A stretch of 64,000 nucleotides of DNA from Flavobacterium sp. ACN2 (GTDB taxonomy: Bacteria > Bacteroidota > Bacteroidia > Flavobacteriales > Flavobacteriaceae), in the NCBI RefSeq assembly GCF_002303885.1, contig NZ_MRCM01000005.1, positions 273,804-337,803 on the forward strand. Direction: 5' to 3'. Positions 41,137-49,865 of this stretch are shown one piece after another (the first letter of the stretch is position 1; each line of letters begins with the position of its first letter). The notes under the pieces were generated by a model. It was not told the DNA's origin. It ran no database searches and saw nothing but the letters and a program-made list of their open reading frames with translations. The position numbers and the translations under genes are program-made.

Positions 41137-42555
41137 ATGAAAATAGAACAAATTTACACCGGATGCCTTGCTCAAGGTGCATATTATATCACTTCAAATG
41201 GTGAAGCCGCCATTATTGATCCGCTTAGAGAAATTCAGCCTTATCTGGATCGTTTAGAGCGTGATGGCGTTAAACTGAAATATATTTTTGAAACGCATTT
41301 TCACGCCGATTTCGTTTCAGGTCACGTTGATTTAAGCAAAGAAACCGGAGCTCCAATCGTTTACGGTCCAAATGCTGCTTGCGAATTTGACTGCATTTCT
41401 GCGAAAGACGGTCAGGAATTCAAAATCGGAAAAATAACAATTAAAGCACTACATACTCCAGGTCATACCATGGAAAGTACTACTTTTTTATTGATTGATG
41501 AAAACGGAAAAGATCACGCCATTTTCTCTGGGGACACTTTATTTATCGGAGATGTTGGCCGTCCTGATTTGGCTCAAAAAGCAGCTGGAATGACACAAGA
41601 TCAATTGGCTGGAATTTTATATCATTCGTTAAGAGATAAAATCATGACTTTGGCTGATGACGTAATTGTATATCCTGCGCACGGTGCGGGAAGTGCTTGC
41701 GGAAAAAACATGAGCAAAGAAACGGTTTCAACAATCGGAAATCAAAAAGCAACAAATTATGCTTTGCGTGCTAACATGACTGAAGAAGAATTCATCAAAG
41801 AAGTAACGGATGGATTATTACCTCCTCCAGCCTACTTCAGCATGAACGTTGCCATGAATAAACAAGGTTACGAAAGCTTTGAAACAGTTTTACACAACGG
41901 AATGAAAGCGATAAATGTAAAAGAATTTGAAGCAGTTGCTGAAGAAACTGGCGCTTTAATTCTAGACACAAGAAGTGCAGCTGATTTTAGTAAAGGATTT
42001 ATTCCGCAATCTATCAATATCGGAATCAATGGTGATTTTGCGCCGTGGGTTGGAACTTTAATTGCCGATGTAAAGCAGCCTATTATTCTGGTTACTGCAG
42101 CTGGCATGGAAGAAGAAACTGTAACGCGTTTAAGTCGTGTAGGTTTTGATACAATTATTGGGCATTTGGAAGGCGGTTTTGAAGCTTGGCAAAATGAAGG
42201 TTTCGAAATTGACACTGTTAACAGAATTACTGCTGAACAATTTGCAAATGAGTTTAAATTTGGCGAAGATAAAGTCGTAGATATCCGTAAAGAAACAGAA
42301 TACGCAGCAGAACATATTGATGACGCTTACAGCAAACCTTTGGCTTACATCAATGACTGGGTAAAAGATATTAACCCAAATGAGCATTTTTATTTGCATT
42401 GCGCTGGAGGCTACAGGAGTATGATTGCAGCTTCTATCCTTCAAGCAAGAGGTTTCAGAAATTTCTCTGAAGTTGAGGGCGGTTTTGGAGCAATTTCTAA
42501 AACCAATGTTCCAAAATCAGATTTTGTCTGCCAGAGCAAGGTTTTGAAAGCATAA
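41137..42555 (+). CDS. Persulfide dioxygenase-rhodanese fusion (CstB-like, MBL fold)
   Basis: 472 aa. Residues 1-240 are a metallo-beta-lactamase domain with His54-F-His56-A-Asp58 and His63, then H-T-P-G-H-T and S-G-D-T-L-F-I-G-D-V-G-R-P-D, the persulfide dioxygenase signature. Residues about 255-350 are a rhodanese-like domain without a catalytic Cys (V-T-A-A-G-M in its place). Residues about 365-455 are a second rhodanese with Cys422 (H-C-A-G-G-Y-R-S). This three-part layout is that of CstB, which oxidises persulfides to thiosulfate or sulfite. It is followed by YeeE/YedE-type transporters and preceded by the operator shared with tauE. Confidence 0.88.
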   Translation: MKIEQIYTGCLAQGAYYITSNGEAAIIDPLREIQPYLDRLERDGVKLKYIFETHFHADFVSGHVDLSKETGAPIVYGPNAACEFDCISAKDGQEFKIGKITIKALHTPGHTMESTTFLLIDENGKDHAIFSGDTLFIGDVGRPDLAQKAAGMTQDQLAGILYHSLRDKIMTLADDVIVYPAHGAGSACGKNMSKETVSTIGNQKATNYALRANMTEEEFIKEVTDGLLPPPAYFSMNVAMNKQGYESFETVLHNGMKAINVKEFEAVAEETGALILDTRSAADFSKGFIPQSINIGINGDFAPWVGTLIADVKQPIILVTAAGMEEETVTRLSRVGFDTIIGHLEGGFEAWQNEGFEIDTVNRITAEQFANEFKFGEDKVVDIRKETEYAAEHIDDAYSKPLAYINDWVKDINPNEHFYLHCAGGYRSMIAASILQARGFRNFSEVEGGFGAISKTNVPKSDFVCQSKVLKA

Positions 42556-42573
42556 ACATTGAACATAAATTTT

Positions 42574-42700
42574 TACCATATAAGTGATATAAGTTCATTT
42601 TAGTTTGGGGTGATTTTAAGCCCACTTCTTATATTTACTCAACTTTTCTAAGTTATATAAGAAACTTCAACTTATAATTTCTTATATAACTTATATGGTA
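42574..42700. repeat. Long intergenic inverted repeat
   Basis: TACCATATAAGTGATATAAG (42574-42593) is inverted at 42681-42700 (CTTATATAACTTATATGGTA), with further ATATAAG copies inside. Fills most of the 173-base gap between the CstB-like gene and yeeE and could be an RNA processing or attenuation hairpin. Confidence 0.75.
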
Positions 42701-42728
42701 GAAAAAATACTTAATCTTTAAATTATTT

Positions 42729-43298
42729 ATGAGTTTACTAGAAATTTTGAGAGAACCATGGCCTTGGTATATTGCTGGCCCGCTGATTGGATTAACAGTT
42801 CCAATTTTATTAATTATTGGGAATAAATCTTTCGGGATTAGTTCTTCATTACGTCATATTTGTGCGGCTTGTATTCCTGCAAATATTTCATTTTTTAAAT
42901 ACGATTGGAAAAAAGAAAGCTGGAATTTATTCTTCGTTCTTGGAATATTTTTCGGTGGTTTTATTGCGGCTCACTTTTTATCAAATCCAAATCCTGTAGA
43001 AATTGCTCCTGAATTATCGGAAAAATTATCAACTTACGGAATTACAGACCACAGTGGTTTAGTTCCGTCGCAATTATTTTCTTGGGAAAGTTTATTAACG
43101 CTTCGCGGATTTATCATGATTGTGGTTGGCGGATTTTTAGTAGGTTTCGGAACACGTTACGCTGGCGGGTGTACAAGCGGACACGCGATTATGGGATTAT
43201 CAAACTTACAATGGCCATCATTGGTAGCAACAATCTGTTTTATGATTGGCGGTTTTGTAATGGCACTTTTGATTTTACCTTATATTCTTTCACTTTAA
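42729..43298 (+). CDS. YeeE/YedE family sulfur transporter, first half
   Basis: 189 aa membrane protein. It contains G-F-G-T-R-Y-A-G-G-C-T-S-G-H-A-I-M-G, the cysteine motif that defines YeeE/YedE thiosulfate-type channels, and about five helices. It forms a pair with the gene downstream (12-base gap), which supplies the other half. Likely imports or exports thiosulfate or polysulfide linked to the CstB-like enzyme. Confidence 0.88.
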   Translation: MSLLEILREPWPWYIAGPLIGLTVPILLIIGNKSFGISSSLRHICAACIPANISFFKYDWKKESWNLFFVLGIFFGGFIAAHFLSNPNPVEIAPELSEKLSTYGITDHSGLVPSQLFSWESLLTLRGFIMIVVGGFLVGFGTRYAGGCTSGHAIMGLSNLQWPSLVATICFMIGGFVMALLILPYILSL

Positions 43299-43309
43299 AA
43301 ATTTCAAAA

Positions 43310-43786
43310 ATGAGTTTAGAAAATAAAAATATAGACGGCGAAGGAATCAACGCAAGCCAGAAAAAAGAAACTGCATTTGCAAACCTAAAATATTTAATCG
43401 TTGGAATCTTTTTCGGAATTGTATTCGTAAAAGCAGAAATCATCAGTTGGTTTCGTATTCAGGAAATGTTCAATCTGGAATCGTTTCATATGTATGGCGT
43501 AATTGGATGCGCTGTTGCTGTTGGATTAATTTCAGTACAATTGATTAAAAAATTTAATATCAAAACTCTTGATGGCGAAAAAATCGAAATCCAGCCAAAG
43601 ACTTTCAACAAAGGACAAATCTATGGCGGATTATTATTCGGTTTCGGATGGGCTATTACGGGAGCCTGTCCTGGTCCGCTTTTCGCTCAAATAGGAACTG
43701 GTGCTACTGTAATCGTGGTTACTTTGGTAAGTGCTATTGCTGGAACTTGGGTTTATGGTTTGATTAAAGATAAATTGCCTCATTAA
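43310..43786 (+). CDS. YeeE/YedE family sulfur transporter, second half (DUF6691-like)
   Basis: 158 aa from the ATG at 43310; the frame is open further left only because it runs antiparallel in register over the previous gene. Contains G-F-G-W-A-I-T-G-A-C-P-G-P-L-F-A-Q, the companion cysteine motif of the split YeeE/YedE pair, with four helices. Works with the upstream half in one transporter. Confidence 0.87.
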   Translation: MSLENKNIDGEGINASQKKETAFANLKYLIVGIFFGIVFVKAEIISWFRIQEMFNLESFHMYGVIGCAVAVGLISVQLIKKFNIKTLDGEKIEIQPKTFNKGQIYGGLLFGFGWAITGACPGPLFAQIGTGATVIVVTLVSAIAGTWVYGLIKDKLPH

Positions 43787-43809
43787 TTTTTTATAAAGTA
43801 AATCCAAAA

Positions 43810-44328
43810 ATGAATTCTACAGAACAGTTAGTATTACGAAAAGCAGTTCTTTCTGAAGTGCCTGCAATTTGGGAAATACTGCAAGATGCAATTGAACAAA
43901 GACGATTAGACGGAAGCACGCAGTGGCAAGATGGTTATCCGAACGAGCTTTCTGTTAAAAATGATATCGAAAATGGCTACGGTTATGTACTAACAGAAAA
44001 CGAATCTATTTTGTGTTATGCCGCTATTATGTTCGACAAAGATCCTGCTTACGAAAACATCGAAGGAAAATGGCTAACTGATAGCGATTATACTGTTGTA
44101 CACCGCGTCGCAGTTTCAAAACTAGCAAAAGGAAAAGGGATTGCAACAAAGCTATTTGAAAAGATTGAAAGTTTATCTGTTGAAAATAACATTTACAGCA
44201 TAAAAGTTGACACTAATTTTGACAATGTTCCAATGCTTAAAATTTTAGATAAACTAAAATATACGTATTGCGGCGAAGTCTATTTAAGAGGCGCTGCAAG
44301 AAAAGCTTTTGAAAAACGATTGATCTAG
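43810..44328 (+). CDS. GNAT family N-acetyltransferase
   Basis: 172 aa. Acetyl-CoA site V-H-R-V-A-V-S-K-L-A-K-G-K-G-I-A-T-K-L-F and motif B (V-P-M-L-K-I-L-D-K-L-K-Y). Likely last gene of the CstB-like operon (24-base gap) and ends at a terminator. Substrate unknown. Confidence 0.85.
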   Translation: MNSTEQLVLRKAVLSEVPAIWEILQDAIEQRRLDGSTQWQDGYPNELSVKNDIENGYGYVLTENESILCYAAIMFDKDPAYENIEGKWLTDSDYTVVHRVAVSKLAKGKGIATKLFEKIESLSVENNIYSIKVDTNFDNVPMLKILDKLKYTYCGEVYLRGAARKAFEKRLI

Positions 44329-44352
44329 ATAGACAATATATATAAAATTAAT

Positions 44353-44392
44353 AACCCGACTGGTTTAAAAGCCTGTCGGGTTTATTTTTTTT
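44353..44392 (+). terminator. Terminator after the acetyltransferase gene
   Basis: AACCCGAC (44353-44360) pairs with GTCGGGTT (44375-44382), followed by an eight-T run. Confidence 0.75.
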
Positions 44393-44508
44393 AGATCTAG
44401 TAAATCCAACTTGAAACCTAAAACAAATAAAACCTGAAACTTTTTCTTCATCAATTTTTAATTTCATTTCGTTAAGTTTGCTTTAAACAAAAAAGTCCCT
44501 TAAAAAAT

Positions 44509-46086
44509 ATGAATCGTTCAGAGCAGTTATTAAAGCTACAAAATACAGAAAATTGGGACGTAATAATTATAGGCGGCGGAGCAAGCGGACTCGGAACCGC
44601 AATTGATGCAGCAAGTCGTGGTTACAAAACAATCTTGTTTGAAGCTGTAGATTTTGCAAAAGGAACTTCTAGCAGAAGCACCAAATTGGTACATGGCGGT
44701 GTAAGATATTTGGCGCAGGGCGATGTTCATTTAGTTAGAGAAGCATTAAAAGAAAGAGGATTATTGGCGCAAAATGCAAATCATTTAGTTAAAAACCAAT
44801 CCTTTGTTATTCCAAATTATCATTGGTTTAGCGGTTATTTTTATACCATCGGATTAAAGATTTACGATTTATTGTCTGGTTGCCTGAGTTTAGGAAGTTC
44901 TAAATATCTTTCGAAAAAGATAACTATTGAAATGCTTCCAAACGTAGAAGAAAATGGATTGGTGAATGGCGTTATTTATCATGATGGCCAATTTGATGAT
45001 TCTCGTTTAGCAATTAACCTTGCTCAAACGGCTGTAGAAAACGGAGCTTGTGTTTTAAATTATGTAAAAGTTGTCAATTTGCTAAAAGACGACAGAAATC
45101 AAGTTATAGGTGTTCAAGTTCAAGATCAGGAAAGCGGAATTAAACAGGATATAAAAGGTACTGCCGTAATTAACGCAACAGGTGTTTTTACAAATGCAAT
45201 CATGAAATTGAATGATAACGTTTATAAAAAATACATTGTTCCAAGTCAAGGAATTCATTTAGTATTTGATAAATCTTTTTTGCCTGGAGATCATGCCTTA
45301 ATGATTCCAAAAACAAAAGACGGGAGAGTTTTATTTGCTGTTCCGTGGCATAATCGTGTTGTAGTTGGAACGACCGATACTTTAATTAAAAAACAAAGCT
45401 TAGAGCCCATTGCTTTAGAAAGCGAAATTCAATTTGTTCTCGAAACCGCTCAACGTTTTCTAACCAAGAAACCCACAAGAGCAGATGTTCTTTCTGTTTT
45501 TGCAGGATTGCGCCCATTGGCTGCTCCCAAAGAAGAAGGTAAAAGCACCAAAGAAGTTTCTAGAAGTCATAAAATTATAGTTTCAGAAACGGGGCTAATT
45601 ACTATTACAGGAGGAAAATGGACAACATACAGAAAAATTGCTGAAGATATTATGGATAAAGCAATCAAAACTGGAAAATTATCTCCGAAGGAATGTCGCA
45701 CAGAACATCTTCCCATTCATGGAAATAAATCTACGAATTCTTTAGATAGAGAAAATCACCTTTATATATATGGTACTGATATTCCTAAAATAATTGAATT
45801 ACAAGAAAGCGAACAAGAGTTAAAAGAAAAACTGCATCCTGATCACGAATTTACGATGGCAGAAATTGTTTGGGCTATCCGTTACGAAATGGCAAGAACG
45901 GTAGATGATATATTAGCAAGAAGAGTTCGTTTATTGTTCTTAGATGCAAGAGCTGCAATTGAAGTTTCTGAGAAAACGGCAAGAGTAATTGCTAAAGAAT
46001 TAGAACATGATGAAGCTTGGATTAACACAGAAATTGCCAATTTCAAACAAATTGCAAAGGGTTTTCTTCTCTCGGAATTCCAATAA
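44509..46086 (+). CDS. glpD: Aerobic glycerol-3-phosphate dehydrogenase
   Basis: 525 aa flavoprotein. FAD-binding Rossmann motif I-I-G-G-G-A-S-G-L-G-T-A at residues about 20-31, S-S-R-S-T-K-L-V-H-G-G-V-R-Y-L (about 55-69), and G-G-K-W-T-T-Y-R near 370, which are GlpD signatures. Oxidises glycerol 3-phosphate to dihydroxyacetone phosphate, passing electrons to the quinone pool. No glpF or glpK beside it; monocistronic. The DeoR/GlpR-like gene at 2943 is far away and no link is visible. Confidence 0.93.
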   Translation: MNRSEQLLKLQNTENWDVIIIGGGASGLGTAIDAASRGYKTILFEAVDFAKGTSSRSTKLVHGGVRYLAQGDVHLVREALKERGLLAQNANHLVKNQSFVIPNYHWFSGYFYTIGLKIYDLLSGCLSLGSSKYLSKKITIEMLPNVEENGLVNGVIYHDGQFDDSRLAINLAQTAVENGACVLNYVKVVNLLKDDRNQVIGVQVQDQESGIKQDIKGTAVINATGVFTNAIMKLNDNVYKKYIVPSQGIHLVFDKSFLPGDHALMIPKTKDGRVLFAVPWHNRVVVGTTDTLIKKQSLEPIALESEIQFVLETAQRFLTKKPTRADVLSVFAGLRPLAAPKEEGKSTKEVSRSHKIIVSETGLITITGGKWTTYRKIAEDIMDKAIKTGKLSPKECRTEHLPIHGNKSTNSLDRENHLYIYGTDIPKIIELQESEQELKEKLHPDHEFTMAEIVWAIRYEMARTVDDILARRVRLLFLDARAAIEVSEKTARVIAKELEHDEAWINTEIANFKQIAKGFLLSEFQ

Positions 46087-46316
46087 ATAGTAAATTCAGC
46101 CTATCTTCAATAACTTTTGTTTTAAAATCTTCTTACAAAAAGGCATTTAAAAAATAGTATAAATCAAAATTACTTCTTGATTTTAAAAAATCATTAATTC
46201 ACAATATATCAGATCGTTATATTAAAAAATTACATTAATTTTAGTATCGAAAAACTATTCTTTTAGTTCTTACTAGAAGCGCCCTTAAACACATTAACAA
46301 ATAATTAACACAACAT

Positions 46317-46358
46317 TTGTATATACAACTATTAAAAGTTATACATTTGTATATACAA
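46317..46358 (+). promoter_or_regulatory. Tandem MarR operators overlapping the promoter
   Basis: TTGTATATACAA, a perfect 12-base palindrome, occurs at 46317-46328 and 46347-46358, 30 bases apart (about three helical turns). The first covers the -33 TTTG and the second overlaps the -7 box, so binding by the MarR product would block its own promoter. Confidence 0.7.
46342..46349 (+). promoter_or_regulatory. -7 element (TACATTTG) of the marR operon
   Basis: TAnnTTTG match with a TTTG at 46316-46319 as -33 element, spacing 22. Start of transcription would fall about 20 bases before the ATG. Confidence 0.65.
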
Positions 46359-46375
46359 ATTATACACTTACGACT

Positions 46376-46834
46376 ATGACAATTGAAGAGGTTATTAAGA
46401 GTACGGTTAAGATGGATAATGCGAAAAAAGTTATTCTGAATATCATGTACACGCAAAATGTGATTCAGGATCATTTCAACGAGTTGATCAAACCGTATGA
46501 TTTATCTGGAGAACAGTATAATGTGTTGCGTATATTAAGAGGACAAAAAGGAAAACCTGCTAATATGTGCGTGATACAAGAGCGAATGCTTGCTAAAACA
46601 AGCAACACAACACGTTTGGTAGACAAATTATTATTAAAGGATTTTGTAACTCGAAATGTCTGTCCAGATAATCGAAGAAAAATTGAAGTTTCGATTACAG
46701 AAAAAGGATTAGATGTTTTAAAAGAATTAGATCCGAAAGTAGATGAACACGAACAAACGTTTGCTAACAATTTACAACCAGAAGAATTAGTTTTCTTAAA
46801 TCAATTATTAGAGAAATATAGAACCAACAAATAA
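46376..46834 (+). CDS. MarR family transcriptional regulator
   Basis: 152 aa with a winged helix-turn-helix in the middle (Y-N-V-L-R-I-L-R-G-Q, V-I-Q-E-R-M-L-A-K-T-S-N-T-T-R-L-V-D-K-L, then the wing R-N-V-C-P-D-N-R-R-K-I-E-V-S-I-T). Dimerisation helices at both ends. First gene of an operon with a nitroreductase and a YceI protein, and preceded by twin palindromes that it should bind. The single Cys in the wing region could be redox-sensitive, but this is speculative. Confidence 0.9.
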   Translation: MTIEEVIKSTVKMDNAKKVILNIMYTQNVIQDHFNELIKPYDLSGEQYNVLRILRGQKGKPANMCVIQERMLAKTSNTTRLVDKLLLKDFVTRNVCPDNRRKIEVSITEKGLDVLKELDPKVDEHEQTFANNLQPEELVFLNQLLEKYRTNK

Positions 46835-46847
46835 AATAATAAAAACT

Positions 46848-47480
46848 ATGAGCAATTTCTTAGAAAATCAAAATTGGAGATACGCAGTCAAACAATATGA
46901 TGCTTCAAAAAAGATATCAGATGCTGATTTAAATACATTAAAAGAAGCAGTAAGATTAAGTGCTTCTTCATACGGATTACAACCTTATAAAGTAGTTATT
47001 GTTGAAAATCCAGAATTAAGAGAAAAATTAAAAGGAGCAGCTTGGGGACAAACTCAAATTACAGATGCTTCTCACCTATTCATTTTTGCAAATGATTTAA
47101 GCCTTGACGGAGGTTCTGTTGATAAATACATCAACAATATTAGCGAAGTAAGAGGCGTTCCTGCTGAAGCTTTAGGCGGATTTAGCGATATGATGAAAGG
47201 TGTAATTTCAAATTTATCTGAAGACGCAAAACACATCTGGACGGCAAAACAAACTTATTTAGCTTTAGGAAACTTATTAAATGCAGCTGCCGAATTAAAA
47301 ATTGATGCTACTCCAATGGAAGGTTTCAGCGCAGCTTCTTTCAACGAAATTTTAGGTTTTGACAAATTAGGTCTAAATGCTTCTGTAATTGCAACTGTAG
47401 GTTACAGACATGATGAGGACAAATCTCAACACCAGAAAAAAGTTAGAAAATCACACGAAGAATTATTTATCACTCTATAA
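46848..47480 (+). CDS. NAD(P)H-dependent nitroreductase-family oxidoreductase
   Basis: 210 aa. Nitroreductase fold with N-terminal W-R-Y-A-V-K-Q-Y-D and L-S-A-S-S-Y-G-L-Q-P-Y-K-V-V for FMN contact, and A-T-P-M-E-G-F near 165. Cytoplasmic flavoenzyme reducing quinones or nitro-compounds. Thirteen bases after marR, so part of its regulon. Confidence 0.88.
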   Translation: MSNFLENQNWRYAVKQYDASKKISDADLNTLKEAVRLSASSYGLQPYKVVIVENPELREKLKGAAWGQTQITDASHLFIFANDLSLDGGSVDKYINNISEVRGVPAEALGGFSDMMKGVISNLSEDAKHIWTAKQTYLALGNLLNAAAELKIDATPMEGFSAASFNEILGFDKLGLNASVIATVGYRHDEDKSQHQKKVRKSHEELFITL

Positions 47481-47513
47481 TTATTTATTAATCAAATTTT
47501 AATTTTAAAAAAC

Positions 47514-48080
47514 ATGAAAAATTTAAAAACTATTGCAATAGCATTATTCGTAGCAGCTGCTAGTATCTCAGTAAATGCTCAAACTAAAAAAATCGACGTA
47601 AAAGCATCTACTATTAAATGGGTAGGTAAAAAAGTAACTGGAGAGCACTCTGGAACAGTAAACTTCAAAGAAGGTTCTGTAGTTTTCAAAGGAAAAAAAT
47701 TAACTGGAGGAAGCTTTACAGTTGACATGACTTCATTAACTTCTACAGATTTAACTGGAGAATACCAAGGAAAATTAAACGGTCACTTAAAAGCTGACGA
47801 TTTCTTCGGAACTGACAAATTCCCAACTTCAAAATTAGTTTTCAAAACTATCGGTGCAAAATCTGCTGACGTTTATACTGTAACTGCAGACTTAACTATC
47901 AAAGGAATTACTAAACCAGTAACTTTTGATATCACTGTAAAAGGAAACACTGCTACAACTGCTTTCAAAGTTGACAGAACTAAATACGATATTAAATACG
48001 GTTCAGGTAGCTTCTTCGACGGTTTAGGAGATAAAACTATCAATGACGAATTCGAATTGGCTGTAGCTTTAAAATTCTAA
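47514..48080 (+). CDS. YceI family periplasmic lipid-binding protein
   Basis: 188 aa with a signal peptide (to about V-N-A-Q). YceI beta-barrel motifs: S-T-I-K-W-V-G-K-K-V-T-G-E-H-S-G-T-V, the central H-L-K-A-D-D-F-F-G-T-D-K-F-P-T-S, and T-A-D-L-T-I-K-G-I-T-K-P-V. Binds isoprenoid-type lipids in characterised members. Third gene of the MarR operon; the codon use (Lys/Thr-rich, uniform) suggests high expression. Confidence 0.9.
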   Translation: MKNLKTIAIALFVAAASISVNAQTKKIDVKASTIKWVGKKVTGEHSGTVNFKEGSVVFKGKKLTGGSFTVDMTSLTSTDLTGEYQGKLNGHLKADDFFGTDKFPTSKLVFKTIGAKSADVYTVTADLTIKGITKPVTFDITVKGNTATTAFKVDRTKYDIKYGSGSFFDGLGDKTINDEFELAVALKF

Positions 48081-48110
48081 TATTTCAAGCTTACTAATTC
48101 AGAAATACAA

Positions 48111-48146
48111 AACCCCAACAGTTTTTTTACTGTTGGGGTTTATTCT
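48111..48146 (+). terminator. Terminator of the MarR operon
   Basis: AACCCCAACAG (48111-48121) pairs with CTGTTGGGGTT (48130-48140), with T residues in the loop and after the stem. Confidence 0.78.
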
Positions 48147-48234
48147 TTTCTAAGCTTTTCAAAAACTTAACATTCTTAATAATATAGTAACTCTTTCGTA
48201 ATAAGTATCAGGACTTTGATTAACATACGGCTTC

Positions 48235-48242
48235 TATTTTTG
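48235..48242 (+). promoter_or_regulatory. -7 element (TATTTTTG) of the beta-helix protein gene
   Basis: TAnnTTTG match with TTTG at 48215-48218 as a possible -33 element (spacing 16, slightly short). Leader of about 35 bases. Confidence 0.5.
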
Positions 48243-48285
48243 GGACAATTAAAAAAATCAAAAACTAGAAATTAAAATCATAGTT

Positions 48286-49566
48286 ATGAAAACAAAATTA
48301 CATTTTGCATCTATAATCTTCATTATCAGCTTTTTCGCACAAGCTCAACAACAACCAAAAGGAATCGTTGGAACTTCAAACTGGATGACTAACTGGACGA
48401 GCTTTAAACCAGCTGGTAATGACTATGGCGAAGCAACCAATATAATTGCCGGAACAATCGACAAAGACACCCGATTGGCAAAGCGTAATATTTATCATTT
48501 AGTTGGTGTTGTATACGTTACAAATAATGCCACTTTAACAATCGAGCCTGGTACTGTAATACGTGGCGATGATAAAACCTGCGGAACTCTTGTAATTACA
48601 AATGGAGCTAAAATTATAGCTGAAGGATTAGAAACCGATCCGATTATTTTTACTTCTGAAAATGAAATAAACAATAGAAAACCAGGTGACTGGGGCGGAA
48701 TTATCGTTTTAGGAAAAGCTCCAATAAACTCTCTTGGAGGTATACATACATTGCCTTTCGATTTAGATCCAACCTTAAATCACTATGGAGGCCAAGATCC
48801 AGAAGATAACTCGGGAATTATTAAATACGTGAGAATCGAATATGCTGGAAGAAAATTAAGCGCTTCTAAAGAATTAAATGGTCTTTCTCTTGCTGGCGTT
48901 GGAAGAAAAACAATTGTTAGTCATGTTCAAGTTAGCTTTTCGAATGATGATTCTTTCGAATGTTATGGTGGAGATTTAAATCTGAGCAATTTGGTTTCAT
49001 TTAGAACAACAGATGATGATTTTGATTTTACCCAAGGTGCTCAAATTAACATTAGCAATAGTATTGCTGTTCGCCATCCATTTTCTTCAGATATTTCAGG
49101 TTCAAGATGTTTTGAGGTAGATTCATACGAAAAAGTTGCGGCTACAGACATGACTAAGAAAATGACTAAAATATATGCCAACAATATTACATTGGTTAAT
49201 TTAGAAGAAAACAATCAAGGCTTGGTTAGAGAATCTGCCTATATTAAAGAAAACACTTTTTTCAATTTAACCAATAGTGTAGTTTCTGGATTTGCTCCTT
49301 TTATTTTATTGGAAGGAAATATCGGAAATGGTGAAGCTAATCTATCAAAAATCACATTTAAAAATGTAATTGCAAACAATTGTCAAGGAGAAATTGAAAG
49401 TGAATCTGGAAGCAATATTCCTGGCATAAAAAATTATTATGGTAACCCAGCGTACGGAATAGAGTATACAAAAATGAAACTTAGCGAGCTATTTGCTATT
49501 CCAAATATTAAAGGAAATCCAGATTTTAGACTAAATGTAAATAACACGGTAGCAAGTGGTAACTAA
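48286..49566 (+). CDS. Secreted right-handed beta-helix surface protein
   Basis: 426 aa with a signal peptide (to about A-Q-A-Q-Q). Repeated short strand units (A-T-L-T-I-E-P-G-T-V-I, G-A-K-I-I-A-E-G, I-F-T-S-E-N-E, N-I-S-N-S-I-A-V) are typical of a parallel beta-helix, with G-D-W-G-G-I-I-V-L-G and D-D-D-F-D-F-T-Q-G segments known from Bacteroidota exoproteins of this type. No type IX sorting domain is seen at the C-terminus (ends A-S-G-N). Probably surface or periplasmic; binding target unknown. Confidence 0.7.
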   Translation: MKTKLHFASIIFIISFFAQAQQQPKGIVGTSNWMTNWTSFKPAGNDYGEATNIIAGTIDKDTRLAKRNIYHLVGVVYVTNNATLTIEPGTVIRGDDKTCGTLVITNGAKIIAEGLETDPIIFTSENEINNRKPGDWGGIIVLGKAPINSLGGIHTLPFDLDPTLNHYGGQDPEDNSGIIKYVRIEYAGRKLSASKELNGLSLAGVGRKTIVSHVQVSFSNDDSFECYGGDLNLSNLVSFRTTDDDFDFTQGAQINISNSIAVRHPFSSDISGSRCFEVDSYEKVAATDMTKKMTKIYANNITLVNLEENNQGLVRESAYIKENTFFNLTNSVVSGFAPFILLEGNIGNGEANLSKITFKNVIANNCQGEIESESGSNIPGIKNYYGNPAYGIEYTKMKLSELFAIPNIKGNPDFRLNVNNTVASGN

Positions 49567-49663
49567 GGAGTTATAGAGATACTTTGAATTAAAATTTAAC
49601 AAATTTTACAAATTCGAAAAGTTTTTTTTCAAATTTTATGTACTCTAATTAAAATTACATTTA

Positions 49664-49671
49664 TATCTTTG
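49664..49671 (+). promoter_or_regulatory. -7 element (TATCTTTG) of the trp operon
   Basis: Perfect TAnnTTTG, 18 bases before the leader peptide ATG; transcription would start near 49678. Confidence 0.65.
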
Positions 49672-49689
49672 TGACATCAAAATAAAGAA

Positions 49690-49746
49690 ATGAGAACAAT
49701 TTTAAACAATACTTGGTGGTGGAGCAATTTACGTCAGACGTCGTGA
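49690..49746 (+). CDS. trp operon leader peptide (W-W-W)
   Basis: ATG at 49690, TGA at 49744-49746: M-R-T-I-L-N-N-T-W-W-W-S-N-L-R-Q-T-S, 18 residues with three consecutive Trp codons. Ribosome stalling here under tryptophan shortage is the sensor of the attenuator that follows. Corresponds to the Bacteroid-trp type leader. Confidence 0.88.
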   Translation: MRTILNNTWWWSNLRQTS

Positions 49747-49818
49747 ACGAAGCTTCCTATGGTATTGTTAAAACTATAAAATATAAAGGGCTTGTCATCA
49801 CGACAAGCCCTTTTTTTT
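49700..49818 (+). promoter_or_regulatory. trp attenuator (Bacteroid-trp RNA) with terminator
   Basis: Segment 49700-49712 (within the leader codons just before the Trp codons) is complementary to 49762-49773 with one bulge. Stalling at the Trp codons would disturb this pairing. Terminator: GGGCTTGTC (49788-49796) with GACAAGCCC (49802-49810) and eight T (49811-49818). The terminator ends 47 bases before trpE. Confidence 0.82.
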
Positions 49819-49865
49819 GGATCAAATTGAAAATAAATTAACAGAACAACATAAAACTATATATT

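Noticed and set aside
43082..43309. N-terminal extension of the second YeeE/YedE gene
   Set aside because: It overlaps the upstream gene in another frame and has no membrane-protein or family resemblance; the ATG at 43310 fits the family.
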